Part shown: one piece after another, positions 49,601 to 57,425 of the stretch
How positions within the stretch are numbered: position 1 is the first letter of the stretch
Layout of the letters: each line of letters begins with the position of its first letter
Assembly (NCBI RefSeq): GCF_029633865.1
Contig: NC_079219.1
Location: 52,971,121 to 53,035,120 of the forward strand
Length of the DNA stretch: 64,000 nucleotides
Source: Lampris incognitus
Taxonomy: Eukaryota > Chordata > Actinopteri > Lampriformes > Lampridae
Reading direction: 5' to 3'
The notes under the pieces: generated by a model
Told to the model about the DNA's origin: nothing
Seen by the model: the letters and a program-made list of their open reading frames with translations, nothing else
The model's database searches: none
Position numbers and translations under genes: made by a program

Positions 49601-50175
49601 TTAATGTGCTCCTATAACCAGATCCATCTGGGACACTCCACGTGTGTGGCAGGGCCAAAATACCCTACTGCCACTGCCAATATCAATTTTTAGATTAGCA
49701 ACGGCAATGACTGCACTCAAAACGACTGAGAGGAGATTTAATTTTACTCTCAGTGACGAGTCAATACTCTGCCCACTACAAGGCACCAGTGAAACCTCAG
49801 TTATGCAGCTTCTACAAACAAGAAAAAGTTTCGTTCTGTTTTATTAAGCCAGACACTGCTTGTTTGTAATTATTACTCATATCACTGAATGATCGAGGGT
49901 AGCAGACAAAAATATACGCAAAAAAAAAAACAAACATAACTGATAAAATCACACTAACAGGGACAAAAACATGCTGCAACACAGTAAAGAGTACTCACCT
50001 TGAATATGCCGACCCAGTCTTTCTGATGTGGTTTTATGAACTGTGTGAGGGTGTAGTGACACTCCAGCGCAGCATGGGGCAGGTAACTCTTCCCCACATT
50101 CTGGAAGATGACATGAGCAAAGTTCGACGTGTCCATGTTGTTGCCTAGTAACGCCTGGTCTAGGAACAGCGCCAT
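23787..50175 (-). CDS. tax1bp1: Tax1-binding protein 1 (autophagy receptor, A20 adaptor), complete
   Basis: TAX1BP1 links ubiquitinated cargo to LC3/GABARAP-coated autophagosome membranes and helps A20 and Itch restrain NF-kB signalling. Seventeen coding exons join with matching phases to 2526 nt, 841 residues plus stop (recalled human form 789). Residues 1 to about 140 form a SKICH domain (DWVGIFKVGWSTARDYYTF). LVV at 147-149 matches the non-canonical LC3C-binding motif of the CALCOCO family. A Glu/Lys/Gln-rich coiled coil covers about 158-630, and a low-complexity Pro/Ser region follows. Two C-terminal zinc fingers that bind ubiquitin and myosin VI use C782/C785/H801/H805 and C809/C812/H828/H832. 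The first keeps PPNY; the second lacks its PPXY. The start at 50175 was chosen because it begins the exon that encodes SNFAHVIFQNV; M14 is an alternative. Confidence 0.96.
24003..24065 (+). repeat. (GA)n microsatellite next to a tax1bp1 acceptor
   Basis: About 31 GA units. On the coding strand this is (CT)n ending about 17 bases before the exon 18 acceptor, so it serves as the polypyrimidine tract. Confidence 0.95.
24396..24481 (-). CDS. tax1bp1: tax1bp1 exon 17
   Basis: Acceptor TTTTTGCAG, donor GTAACA. It encodes GNGAEQPTATEAHSP...TAFCFEP, matching the position and FCF motif of the human segment before the fingers. Too short to show as a long ORF; found by phase and homology. Confidence 0.88.
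25183..25340 (-). CDS. tax1bp1: tax1bp1 exon 16
   Basis: Acceptor TTTATAG, donor GTAAGT. It encodes DEEDEEFSDDQLLRLPP, then PSWDSNVVCIQPSRNLSRPD and GLEESEEQRNNN, collinear with the human VPSWGLEDNVVC...NFSRPDGLEDSE region. Confidence 0.96.
25400..25745. repeat. Probable dispersed fish repeat
   Basis: Contains GGCAGGCTAAGCTAACTGC, TGGAGACTGGCAGTTCC and a T/G-rich end with TTGTGTTGCACTGCTGTGGG, text I associate with a repeated fish element. Only one copy is in the window, so support is limited. Confidence 0.4.
26284..26482 (-). CDS. tax1bp1: tax1bp1 exon 15 (Pro/Ser-rich linker)
   Basis: Acceptor TTCCGCAG, donor GTAGGT. In phase 0 it reads EIQKGQSRKGDEGPT through VFLQYPVPYAQ to ELHYGNPYSTSDAK, matching human VLQYGNPYASQE. 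Another open frame here is a shadow. Confidence 0.92.
27226..27312 (-). CDS. tax1bp1: tax1bp1 exon 14
   Basis: Acceptor CGCCACAG. It encodes SQLAEKGRELRELKDTLALL, then VKEKEKLEG (29 codons). The only phase-compatible donor is a weak GTTTGT at 27224-27225. Part of the coiled coil; this exon adds length relative to human. Confidence 0.85.
27336..27386 (+). repeat. (CA)n microsatellite near a tax1bp1 acceptor
   Basis: About 25 CA units ((TG)n on the coding strand), ending about 24 bases before the exon 14 acceptor. Confidence 0.95.
28000..28125 (-). CDS. tax1bp1: tax1bp1 exon 13
   Basis: Acceptor GTTCTTCAG, donor GTGAGT. It encodes EEKERSCMFADELAKMEVKL, then KEQLKANENLKLQ to EEDRYK, matching human ADELAKMELKWKEQVKI. 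Confidence 0.95.
28207..28557 (-). mobile_element. tRNA-derived SINE, family D, old copy
   Basis: Minus-strand head GCGGCGCAGTGGCGTCGTGG with B box GGTTCGATCTC near 28497, then TGTGGAGTTTACATGTTCTCC and a diverged tail. Same family as 34992-35375. Confidence 0.75.
28685..28803 (-). CDS. tax1bp1: tax1bp1 exon 12
   Basis: Acceptor TTTGCAG, donor GTAAGA. It encodes SPGAADPVLEAIIQEKLKG to DKYRKCKQLLS, matching human ADKTEKYNKCKQLLQ. Confidence 0.94.
29542..29614 (-). CDS. tax1bp1: tax1bp1 exon 11
   Basis: Acceptor GTGTTTAG, donor GTACCT. It encodes DQKKTAAAEAVAVPASGSPD, then TSVP, with phase 0 entry and phase 1 exit that fit both neighbours. Weakly conserved linker; called from phase and splice sites. 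Confidence 0.85.
29727..29897 (-). CDS. tax1bp1: tax1bp1 exon 10
   Basis: Acceptor GTCTGCAG, donor GTGAGT. It encodes AKVEEEAAGDLAALAELQ, then REVEDLKLRLHMAAEHYKEK, then the ECQRLQ segment, nearly identical to the human coiled-coil block. Confidence 0.96.
30470..30722 (-). mobile_element. tRNA-derived SINE, family D, very diverged copy
   Basis: The plus strand has CTCCACACAGAAAAGGATCAAACCC near 30660 and CAGACAGGACACCAGTCCACTGC near 30533, the reverse of the family D body and tail. Edges are approximate. Confidence 0.6.
30841..31092 (-). CDS. tax1bp1: tax1bp1 exon 9
   Basis: Acceptor TCTGGCAG, donor GTAAGG. It encodes GDMKALKEQLRQKEEQLQAT to LEQMKAEAKQEA with many heptad Leu/Ala residues, 84 codons, both phases 0. 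Confidence 0.96.
31311..31364 (+). repeat. (TG)n microsatellite
   Basis: About 24 TG units in the intron between tax1bp1 exons 8 and 9. Confidence 0.95.
31691..31876 (-). CDS. tax1bp1: tax1bp1 exon 8
   Basis: Acceptor TGCGCCAG, donor GTACAC. It encodes IHLKNRELENTKLSAELQML, then VNKENTIAQFKEEVGRLQ, to VSPL; matches the human VHLKNTEIENTKLMSEVQTL block. Confidence 0.95.
31916..31985 (+). repeat. (CA)n microsatellite near a tax1bp1 acceptor
   Basis: About 35 CA units, starting 40 bases upstream (coding sense) of the exon 8 acceptor. Confidence 0.95.
32802..33219 (-). mobile_element. tRNA-derived SINE, family A
   Basis: Near-complete minus-strand copy: head CGTCCGGGTACCGTAGCAG at the right end, B box GGTTCGAATCC, poly-C tail on the plus strand at 32803-32814. 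Confidence 0.88.
34344..34793 (+). mobile_element. tRNA-derived SINE, family A, inside the MITE arm
   Basis: Full-length plus-strand copy with head GGGCGTCCGGGTAGCGTGGC. Perfect 10-bp target-site duplication GTTCTTACAC at 34334-34343 and 34794-34803; the duplicated bases belong to the MITE arm, proving the order of insertion. Confidence 0.92.
34992..35375 (+). mobile_element. tRNA-derived SINE, family D
   Basis: Head GGTGGCACGGTGGTGCAGTG with B box GGTTCGAGCCCC, body with TGGAGTTTGCATGTTCTCCC, an internal (GT)n at 35200-35241, and a LINE-type tail ending GGATGG. The best-preserved family D copy in the window. Confidence 0.88.
35836..36178 (+). mobile_element. Non-LTR retrotransposon 3' end (RT C-terminus)
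   Basis: An open stretch at 35844-36113 reads GLRWFGHVWRRDAGYIGGRM, then GKRKRGRPKRRFMDVVRED, the usual C-terminus of RTE/L2-type reverse transcriptases. It is followed by GATCCGCTGTGGTGACCC and a terminal (AGT)n. 5'-truncated LINE copy; exact clade uncertain. Confidence 0.8.
36423..36513 (-). CDS. tax1bp1: tax1bp1 exon 7
   Basis: Acceptor TCCTTTAG, donor GTAAAC. It encodes LKDRVKKLTAEKEALDSHLK, then NERDEKELYK, matching human LKDKLKK...EKDEKELYK. Entry phase 2, exit phase 0. Confidence 0.94.
37192..37341 (-). mobile_element. tRNA-derived SINE, family A, internally deleted
   Basis: Only the 3' end (37192-37261) and the tRNA-like head (37262-37341) remain, joined at CGGTCGCTG/CGGTAACACGG. 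About 280 bp of body are missing. Confidence 0.85.
37762..38774 (+). repeat. 37-bp minisatellite with 107-bp higher-order inserts
   Basis: Unit of 37 bp (AAACCACGCCTCCCTCGCTC, then TGCTGGTAGCCGAGGCT). Exactly 6 units at 37869-38090, a 107-bp variant at 38091-38197, exactly 11 units at 38198-38604, the same 107-bp variant at 38605-38711, then 1.7 units. A related 107-bp block at 37762-37868 begins the array. No length changes occur anywhere; only TAGCC/CAGCC/TATTC-type variants differ. Confidence 0.95.
38991..39417 (-). mobile_element. tRNA-derived SINE, family A
   Basis: Minus-strand, near full length: poly-C/T tail at 38991-39010, B box GGTTCGAATCC near 39355-39366, head at about 39410. Confidence 0.87.
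39989..40137 (-). CDS. tax1bp1: tax1bp1 exon 6
   Basis: Acceptor TCCCCCAG, donor GTGAGT. It encodes EVQSSSQALQEEREEVKRRL to IGVTQKGLQKETELD, matching human QLEEDIVSVTHKAIEKETELD. Confidence 0.95.
40529..40600 (+). repeat. (TC)n microsatellite joined to a repeat tail
   Basis: About 36 TC units directly following a family D/LINE tail fragment (40470-40528), a common site of microsatellite birth. Confidence 0.95.
40972..41345 (-). mobile_element. tRNA-derived SINE, family A, 5'-truncated
   Basis: The tRNA-like head is absent: the copy stops at ...CAGCCAATTGTGTCTG. Even so it has a perfect 16-bp target-site duplication TGGAGTGAGCTTATTA at 40956-40971 and 41346-41361, so the truncation happened during insertion. 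Confidence 0.9.
43321..43479 (-). CDS. tax1bp1: tax1bp1 exon 5 (start of the coiled coil)
   Basis: Acceptor CTACACAG, donor GTGAGC. It encodes QKMEEAQREKEELAKNMAIL, then QQEKEQLEAEKESLQKELVQ, then EKEACAQLRQENQ; 53 codons, both phases 0. Confidence 0.95.
43686..43876 (-). CDS. tax1bp1: tax1bp1 exon 4 (SKICH end and LC3-binding motif)
   Basis: Acceptor CCTCCAG, donor GTACCG. It encodes YYVPNDDGEFYQFCYVTHKG, then EIRGASTPFQFRASSP, then SDILVVTTKAGFLE. The ILVV matches the CLIR of CALCOCO-family receptors. Confidence 0.97.
44420..44522 (-). CDS. tax1bp1: tax1bp1 exon 3 (SKICH)
   Basis: Acceptor TCTTGCAG, donor GTAAGA. It encodes VGWSTARDYYTFLWSPLPEN, then YVEGTAVNRSVVFQ, almost identical to recalled human. 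Confidence 0.97.
44523..49998 (-). other. tax1bp1 intron 2 (5.5 kb)
   Basis: Contains the dispersed repeat at 47303-48125 and a GC-rich unexplained stretch at 48230-48750. A short GTTGTTGTTG...AATAAAGTCTGATTGATTGA piece (46318-46376) looks like a repeat tail. 44640-46310 and 48910-49990 show nothing recognisable. Confidence 0.75.
47303..48125 (-). repeat. Unnamed dispersed repeat, copy 2
   Basis: The minus strand aligns with 18100-18742 (see that entry). This copy is longer. It has no coding capacity that I can support. Confidence 0.7.
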
Positions 50176-50192
50176 AAATCACTCAGCACTGG
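49999..50192 (-). CDS. tax1bp1: tax1bp1 exon 2 (start codon, SKICH)
   Basis: Acceptor CCCTGTAG at 50193-50200. Seventeen untranslated bases precede ATG at 50173-50175. It encodes MALFLDQALLGNNMDTSNFA, then HVIFQNVGKSYLPHAALECH, then YTLTQFIKPHQKDWVGIFK; donor GTGAGT. Confidence 0.95.
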
Positions 50193-50370
50193 CTACAGGG
50201 AAAGAGGCAAACAGACAAAATAAATATTACAACAAAATAAAACGGTATTTGCTTATTTATTCCTTGTTTGTTTTGAGCTTTTGTCAACACTGCACTTCAC
50301 GACTATATTTCTCTTATTTTGCAAGAAAATCCATGGTTGGATTTGAGACCATGTACACTTCTGGGTCTTA

Positions 50371-50522
50371 CAGGCACCCCGACCGACCAGAGGAGGCGCT
50401 AGTGCAGCGACCAGGACACATACCCACATCCGGCTTCCCACCCGCAGACGCGGCCAATTGTGTGTTGTAGGGACAGCCGACCAAGCCGGCGGTAACACGG
50501 GGATTCCAACCGGAGAGCCCCG
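50371..50522 (-). mobile_element. tRNA-derived SINE, family A, 5' fragment
   Basis: Minus-strand B box region and first third of the body (CCCCGTGTTACCGCCGGCTT onward). The rest of the body appears in the opposite orientation at 50752-50965. Confidence 0.85.
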
Positions 50523-50751
50523 CTTCCTGTATCTTTGTACTGTTTTCTATGCAAAGTGTTGTTTTGAGCACTGTCAACTCTATACAGGGTCCTGACCTCT
50601 TTTTAGAGCCTACATCACTGGTGACACGAAAAAGTGACACCTGAATTATTAACAAAGAAACTAACAAACAAAAGGATAAGACTCAAAAGTGATAAACAAA
50701 CGACTTATAACAAACAACAATAAATTCCATCAGGCATTAAAGGGAGGGGGA

Positions 50752-50965
50752 AAACACACGCTACATCCCCCTGGTGAAACTCCTCACTGTCAGGTGAAAA
50801 GAAGCAGCTGGCGACTCCACGTGTATCGGAGGAGGCATGTGGTAGTCAGCAGCCCACCCCACCCCCAGCTCCACCCCGGATCGACAGAGGGGGTGTAGAA
50901 GCGACCAGGACGGCTCAGAGAGCGGGATGATTGGCCAGGTACAATCGGGGAGAACTAAAAAAAAA
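50752..50965 (+). mobile_element. tRNA-derived SINE, family A, 3' fragment
   Basis: Plus-strand second half (CTACATCCCCCTGGTGAAAC to ACAATCGGGGAG) with an A-rich end. Confidence 0.85.
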
Positions 50966-51159
50966 ATTTTAAAAAGGAGGAGAAAGGCAAAATTACACCA
51001 TAATTATTAACAGAGAAAATAGCCTTCATATTTAAAACTCTACGACATCATTCTAGATGATTAAATTCATTATTAACATAGTAGACAGTGAATTAGGCTT
51101 TTCTTTTTTGTATTATAATTTTATCACCTTTTTTTTAACCAACCCTCAGCCAAAAAGAA

Positions 51160-51395
51160 GAGCAAATAACTTTTTGGATGTATCCACTTTCTGTCTTGTT
51201 CTGTGTTCTTCTCCTTTCGGCTTGTTCCCCATCTCCCAGGGGTCGCCACAGCGGATTTGATTGTTTCCATCGGTACCCTGTGAGGTCACAGCACCGATGG
51301 CGGTCTTGTCAATCCCCATAATGATTTGGCAAAATTTTACGTCGGCTACCCTTCTTGACACAACCACTAACCCCTATGGACGGGGGGCAAAGGTA
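51160..51395. mobile_element. LINE 3' end-like fragment
   Basis: Contains TCCTTTCGGCTTGTTCCCC, GGTCGCCACAGCGGATTTG and AAAATTTTACGTCGGCTACCC, a typical fish LINE 3' end related to the CGACCCC/GCGGAT motif of the copy at 36120. Confidence 0.65.
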
Positions 51396-52954
51396 GAGCG
51401 CTTGATGCCATCCCACTATTCATGGACTTACGTCCACGCCCGTCCCCATTCTGCCTGTGTTGTGAGGTTGTTTTTCATCTTGTTTGCTGTTTCTGTGTGC
51501 ATATTGTGCCAGCTCTGTTGTCCCTGCTAATGCCTGATTTTGTGTGATGTCACGCTAACCGATAGCCTTCCCTGCTCAAAAAGGCAGCACTGGTTATGTG
51601 TGTAGGTCAGCGGACATGGTCTATACGTGACGGGATTTCGGAGGGGTGTATGTCTGCAATACTATAAGCCTTTGTGAGACAGGGTCACCCAGAAAGCCAT
51701 TCGCTGCAGCACTGTGCTCAGCGACGTTTTAGGTGTACCTACACAGAAGCAGACCAAGGGGGTCCTGCAAGCTGCTAATTGTAGCAACAAACCTGCCATG
51801 TTAGAAACAAGAGGAAAATGGCATGGCCTGTGGTGGCCTTGCATGGAACTGAACAACAAGCAGGCTATTTTTATGTTGTATTGGAAATTGTGAACGTTTT
51901 TGCATGATTTCAATGTTAAAGCAAATGTTAAAGCCTCTCAAGCCTCACTGTACACAATTTTACTGTAGAACCACCATTAATTGTTTCTTTGCCTCCATTT
52001 TAACTGTACAGCTGCAACTAATTGTTTGGTTTTCTCCCCCCAGAGACGAACTAGCCAACCACGAGTATTTGAAAAAGTAAGTTCCTTTCAAGTTCAATTA
52101 ATTGTTTCCAGCCTAAAAATGCTGCAAACATTAATGTGAATCTACCAGAAAAGGGACAAATATGTGTCTTTTTAGCAAGGTAGCGTTGTATGTACAAGGT
52201 GGTGACCTTGTGAACATTACATTCAAATGTTTGGGGGCTTGCAACTATACAGTCAGGTTCATAAATCGTCGGTAGTCACCCAGGGTCGAGTGTAACTGTC
52301 CTCCTTCAGGTGAGTGTAGAGGCTGATCCTGGAGTCACATAATGGGAGGACACCTGCGTGTGACAGCTTTTTACGTGGAGTGGCTGATGTGCCTGCAGCC
52401 ACCACACGGTGCTTGGCAGGGGGTGGCCAGAGTCCAATGGCATGGAGAACCAAGACGATTGGAGACCACCCTCTGTTGCAGCCTTCATCTGAAACCTTCC
52501 CTTTGACCTATCCACCTTGGGTGACCCTACCAGGAGTCAAGCTCTGGACGGCATAGCTCTTGGGATCATTAGTACACGCAAGCTTCTCCACCAAGGTGGC
52601 AATCCAGGAGAAGGTCCATAAATATTTGGATATTTTTATTTTAGCTGTCTACCACAGCATATTGCAGTTGATATTAAATGAATATGAGCTCAGAGACTTT
52701 CACCTTTAATTTGAGGGTATTTACATTCAAATTGGGTGAACGATCTAGGAATTACAGCACTTTTTATGTGTTCCCCTCTTTTTAAGGGACCAAAAATAAT
52801 TGGACAACTGGCTGTTCAGCTGTTCCATGGCAAGGTGTTATTGACTCATTACTTCATTTACAAGTAAACCGATAAAAGGTCTAGAGTTGATTTCAAGTAT
52901 GGCATTTGCATTTGGACCCTGTTGCTGTTTACTCTCAATATGAAGCCCAAAGAA

Positions 52955-54858
52955 TAAGGAACACGGTGTCCAACAATCAGTTTCACATGCTAATATGGAC
53001 AAGACCATTAACTAGAGTTACAAAGGCCATGTGTATTATTCACATAGGATTTGGGAATGTCTGCAATCACAGAATTGTAAGATGGCGACAGATGTACTCT
53101 TTAAATGAGAAACGAGATCCAGGCAGTGGTTACAGGAAAAAGGTGATAGATTGGCTGAAGCTGTTAGAACAGGACAATGCTATTGACAGAATTTGGTACC
53201 ATAGATTATACCCAGGGTAAACTACACCTAGTCTGTATGGTTTACCTAAGATACATAAACAGGCTGTGCCACTACGGCCTATTGTTTGTATGATTAACTC
53301 AGTGACCTATAACATCTCTTAAGTTTCTTGCATCTATTCTTAACCCGTTGGCAGGCAGTAATGAACATCACATTCAGAGCACTATGGATTTTGTGGATAA
53401 GGTGAGGAACATCAATATGGAGAGGGATGAAAAAACGGTCTCTTATGATGTTACATCTCTCTTCACGTAAGTTTCTGTTGATGAAGGAGTGGAGGTAGTC
53501 CGTATGAAATTACAAAACGACCCCACCCTTAGCAACAGGACCATCCTTAACACTGACCAAGTATGTCTGCTCCTGAAGCTGTGTCTTCAGTTCACATACA
53601 GGGGGCAGTACTAAAGGCAGGGAAATGTATGTGCTATAGGTTCCCCAATCTCACCTGTAGTGGCCAATCTGTATATGGAGGAAGTGGAAAAGAGGACTCC
53701 GATGTCCTATCCAGGGACACCACCTAACCATTGGTTCGGGTTGTGGATGACACCTGGGTTAAAATTAAATCTCAGGATGTACCACATTTCACTGACCACA
53801 TTAACTCTGTGGACAACCACATCATTCACCAGGGAGGATGTGAAAAATTACAGGTTAGCCTTCTTAGACTGTGAAATTGCAATTGGTGATGGGGGACATT
53901 TGATTGTTGATGTTTACCGTAAACCAACACATACTGATCAGTACTTAAGGTTTGACTCTCATCATCCACTGGAGCAAAAACTAGGAGTCATCAGGCCGCT
54001 GTACCACCAAGCTGACAATGTCCCCACCGACACAGAAAGCCGGGGAAGGGGAGAAATCCCACATTAAACAGGCCCTGGTTAAGTGTGGTTATCCCATATG
54101 GGCATTTGTCAAAGCCAGGAAGACGTCCAAACAGTTGCACCAGCCAATCGAAGAGAGGAGAAGGACAACAGCTGCCCAAGTGTGAACCAGTGGTGATTCT
54201 GTATGTGGCAGGAGTGTCAGAAAAGCTGAGACGAGTATTTTCCAAACACCGCATCTCACCTGCTTTCAAACCCCAAAACATGCTGCGCCAGAAATTGGTC
54301 CAACCCCAAGGATCGGGTCCCTCGGCACAAACAGAGCAATGTAGTGTATGCTGTTAAGTGTCAGGAGGATTGCCGTGACTTGTACACTGGGGAAACTAAA
54401 CAGATGCTGGCCAAGAGGATGGCACAGGAACTAACACATAAGACCAGGACTCTGCAGTCTACACCCATCTACAGGCCAGTGGCCACTCTTTGGAGGATGA
54501 GGATGTGCACATCCTTGATAAAGTGGAATGCTGGTTTGAACGGGGAGTAAAAGAGGCCATCTATGTGAAGAGGGAATGACCATCGCTGAACTGAGCGGGG
54601 GCTAAGAGTACATCTGTCGCCATCTTACAATGCTGTGATTGCAGACATTCCCAAACCCTCTGTGAATAGCACACATGACCACTGAAACAAGTTAATGGCC
54701 ACACCCATATTTGCATATGAAACTGATCGTTAGTTTACGTTGTTATGCAACTGTATTGTTTATAAGTGGGGGGGGGGTACCTGCAGTCAGTTTAGACTGA
54801 GGAGGTCACTTGGATGAGTTATGAAACATATCTGTCATAAATGTATCCAGATGATGAC
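52955..54858 (+). mobile_element. Penelope-like retroelement (RT and GIY-YIG endonuclease), degenerate
   Basis: Plus-strand pieces, with stops and frameshifts, give reverse-transcriptase blocks: GLPKIHK (53240), SYDVTSLFTSV (53442), CAIGSPISPVVANLYMEEVE (53627), VVDDTWVKI (53742) and AFLDCEIAI (53860). A GIY-YIG endonuclease follows (NVVYAVKCQEDC...LYTGETKQMLAKRM, 54338-54425). This RT plus GIY-YIG order defines Penelope-like elements. The left end (53010-53105) is an inverted copy of 54599-54685. The 3' tail carries a hammerhead-like core. Confidence 0.88.
54786..54853 (+). ncRNA. Hammerhead-ribozyme-like motif at the PLE 3' end
   Basis: CTGAGGA (54797-54803), stem II GTCACT/AGTTAT with one mismatch, GAAA (54823-54826), helix III ACAT/ATGT, and the presumed cleavage after GTA at 54845. 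Stem I is truncated by the element's end. Confidence 0.4.
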
Positions 54859-56419
54859 TTTCTTTGACGCCATCATTAAGCTGAAAAATTAAAACAAACT
54901 CATCACAGAAATAGCAGAAACATTAGGTGTAGCCCAATCAACTATTCGGTACATTCTTGAAAAGAAAGAGCACACTGATGAGCTCAGAAACACCAAAAGG
55001 CTTAGAAGACGACAGAAAACAACTGAGGTGGCTGACAGAAGAATTCTTTCCCTGGTTAAGAAAAAACCGCTTCACAGCAGTTGGCCAGATCCAGAACACC
55101 CTCCAGGAGGTAGGTGTATCTGTGTCAAAGTCAACAATCAAGAGAAGACTTCACCAGAGGGTTGTACCACAAGATGTAAACCACTGGTAAACCCCAAAAA
55201 AAGGAATAGATTAAAGTTTCCCAAAAACATCCAAAAAAGCCTGTACCGCTCTGGAACAACTTCCTATGGCCAGATGAGACAAAGATCAATTTGTGCCAGA
55301 ATGATGGGAAGAGAAGAGTATGGTGAAGGGAAGGAACTGCTCATGATCCAAAGCATACCACCTCATCTGTGAAGTATGGTGGGGCGGTATTGTTATGATG
55401 TGGGCATGTGGTTCCCTTGTATTTACTGATGATGTGACTGCTGACAAAAGCAGCAGCATATTGCGGAAGCAGCCCAAAACTTTAAAGTGGAATGTTCTGC
55501 AACGGCCAAGTCAATCACCTGACCTGAATCTAACTGAGCATGTATTTCACTTGCTGAAGGCAAAACGCTCAAAGAACAAGCAGGAACTGAAGACAGCAGC
55601 ATTAAAGGCCTGACAGAGCATCACCAGGGAAGAAACCCAGTGTCTGGCGAGGTCTGTGGGTTCCAGACTTCAGGGAAAGGATTTGCAACAAACTATTAAA
55701 AACGACCATTATTTTATGATTATGTTACTTTGTCCAATTACTTCTGAGCCCCTAAAATTTGGGGGCTATATTTAATAATGGTAATTCCTACATGGTTCAT
55801 ACAATATTTTTGACAAAGCCCTTAAATTAAAGCAGAGTCTACATTTAAAGAACATCTTGATTGTTTCGTTTCATATGCACTGTGGTGGCGTACGGAGCCA
55901 AAATGATGAAAATGGTGTCACTGTCCAAATACTAATGGACCTCACCGTTTCCCAAAACCTGTAGCTATTATGGCGCGCACACATGATGAGCAAGAATATC
56001 CCATCATATGGCAGCTAACAAACCTTGTTACAGCAAGTTCAGAACACACCACGAACCTGCTGTAACCACTGTTAACATAATGATAGCAAACAAGCTATAC
56101 AAAACAAAGCATGGACTCCATTTGATCTTTTAGAGACACTGTCCACTATTCATTAAAAGGAACAACTATAACATTTGGAAGACACCCATGGAGCTGGACT
56201 CACAAATCACTTACAAAGGGGGTAAAAGTCTTCTTGAGTCAAAATCTTCTCTGAACTTCTACGTAAAGATCTTTATTACATTCATTGATGGGACTACATT
56301 TTCATACTCTTCTAACCTTCTAAAAAACAGAGTAATTCATGACATTGTTATAGGCAACATTCTTAAGTGTCTTGTTCTTAACTTTAAGATAACCTCACAC
56401 TTGACATCCTCACAGTTTC

Positions 56420-57425
56420 TGATGACCTAATTTTTCAAAAACAAAGCTTCTCTTTTTTTTTTTCTGCGGGAAATTCCACCCCTCTCCCAAGACCTTGCAG
56501 CTCTACGGACAAACACTATGGTGACTCCTGCCTTCCTGGCAAGAATCCTGGCATGACTCTAAACAAAAGACTGTCATGTGAGGCCTCCGTTACAGTTAAA
56601 ACCAAATCCAGCTGGATAAGTCGACCAAATTCATGGATCAGACTCTTCACATCCAGCAATTTAAAGCAACTCCTATTTCAAGGTTTAGTCATCTCCTACT
56701 TGAGCTGCTGCACCGCCCTCCAAGTGGGCCTCCTGAAACACTCCCCCCTACTCGTTCACCTCATCCAGCATGCTGCAAATCCCCCTCCATTTCAACCTAC
56801 CCAAACACGCATGTAACCCTGCCCCCTTAAAGACACACACGACCCCCACGCCCCCTTGCCCCAGAGCGGTAACTACTGATAATGAATTGAATCCTGGTGC
56901 TGGCATACAAGGCTGTAAGGGGCTCCGTTTCCCCATATGTCTAGGCCATGATCCAGCCCTACACACTATCTCATGCTCTGAATTCTGCCACTACAAGCCA
57001 GTTGGCTCTGCCTTCACTGCACAAGCTTTGTCTCCGAGATCTGATCAAGACTGTTCTCCCTCCTGGCCCCTAAACTGTGGTAAGACCAGGCTACAACATT
57101 CAAAACAGCAGAGGTCATCCTCATCTTCCATCACCGACTGACTACTCATCTTTTCCAGAAGTACCTCACTTCACCACGATTTCCCTATTGCTCTATTACA
57201 AAACTCAGATCGTGTTATTTTCCACACGTTTTACTCTATAGCAGTCACCCTATGGTACCAGGAAGAGTGTAATGACCCTAATGCCCTGACCTTCGAACTG
57301 CTTATTTTCAGACTACCTGTAATTTTTCAAGATAAAAATTGAAGCTTATTCTCCTTTTGTCCCATTTTCTAAGTTGCTCTGGGTAAAAGCACAAGCCATC
57401 TGCCTGAAATGTTAAATGAATAACT
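56420..57425 (+). mobile_element. L2-like LINE 3' fragment, strongly degenerate
   Basis: Translation resembles the RT C-terminal region: LVISYLSCCTALQVGLLKHS followed by LVHLIQHAAN, and FNLPKHA in a shifted frame. It ends in TTGCTCTGGGTAAAAGCAC...TGTTAAATGAATAA, the characteristic tail of fish LINEs of this type. Broken by stops and indels. Confidence 0.6.

Larger units (their letters stand above)
52606..55947 (+). mobile_element. Tc1/mariner element interrupted by a Penelope-like element
   Basis: Left terminal repeat AGGTCCATAAATATTTGGA at 52611 and right end TCCAAATACTAATGGACCTCA at 55924-55944 are inverted copies. Transposase pieces on the plus strand include TKGLEDDRKQLRW-type HTH text at 54957-55190, SVKYGGAVLLWCGHVV-type catalytic text near 55370, and SQSPDLNLTEHVFHLLK at 55512-55562. 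Many stops. The reading frame breaks near 52954 and resumes near 54860, where the Penelope-like element sits. Confidence 0.88.
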
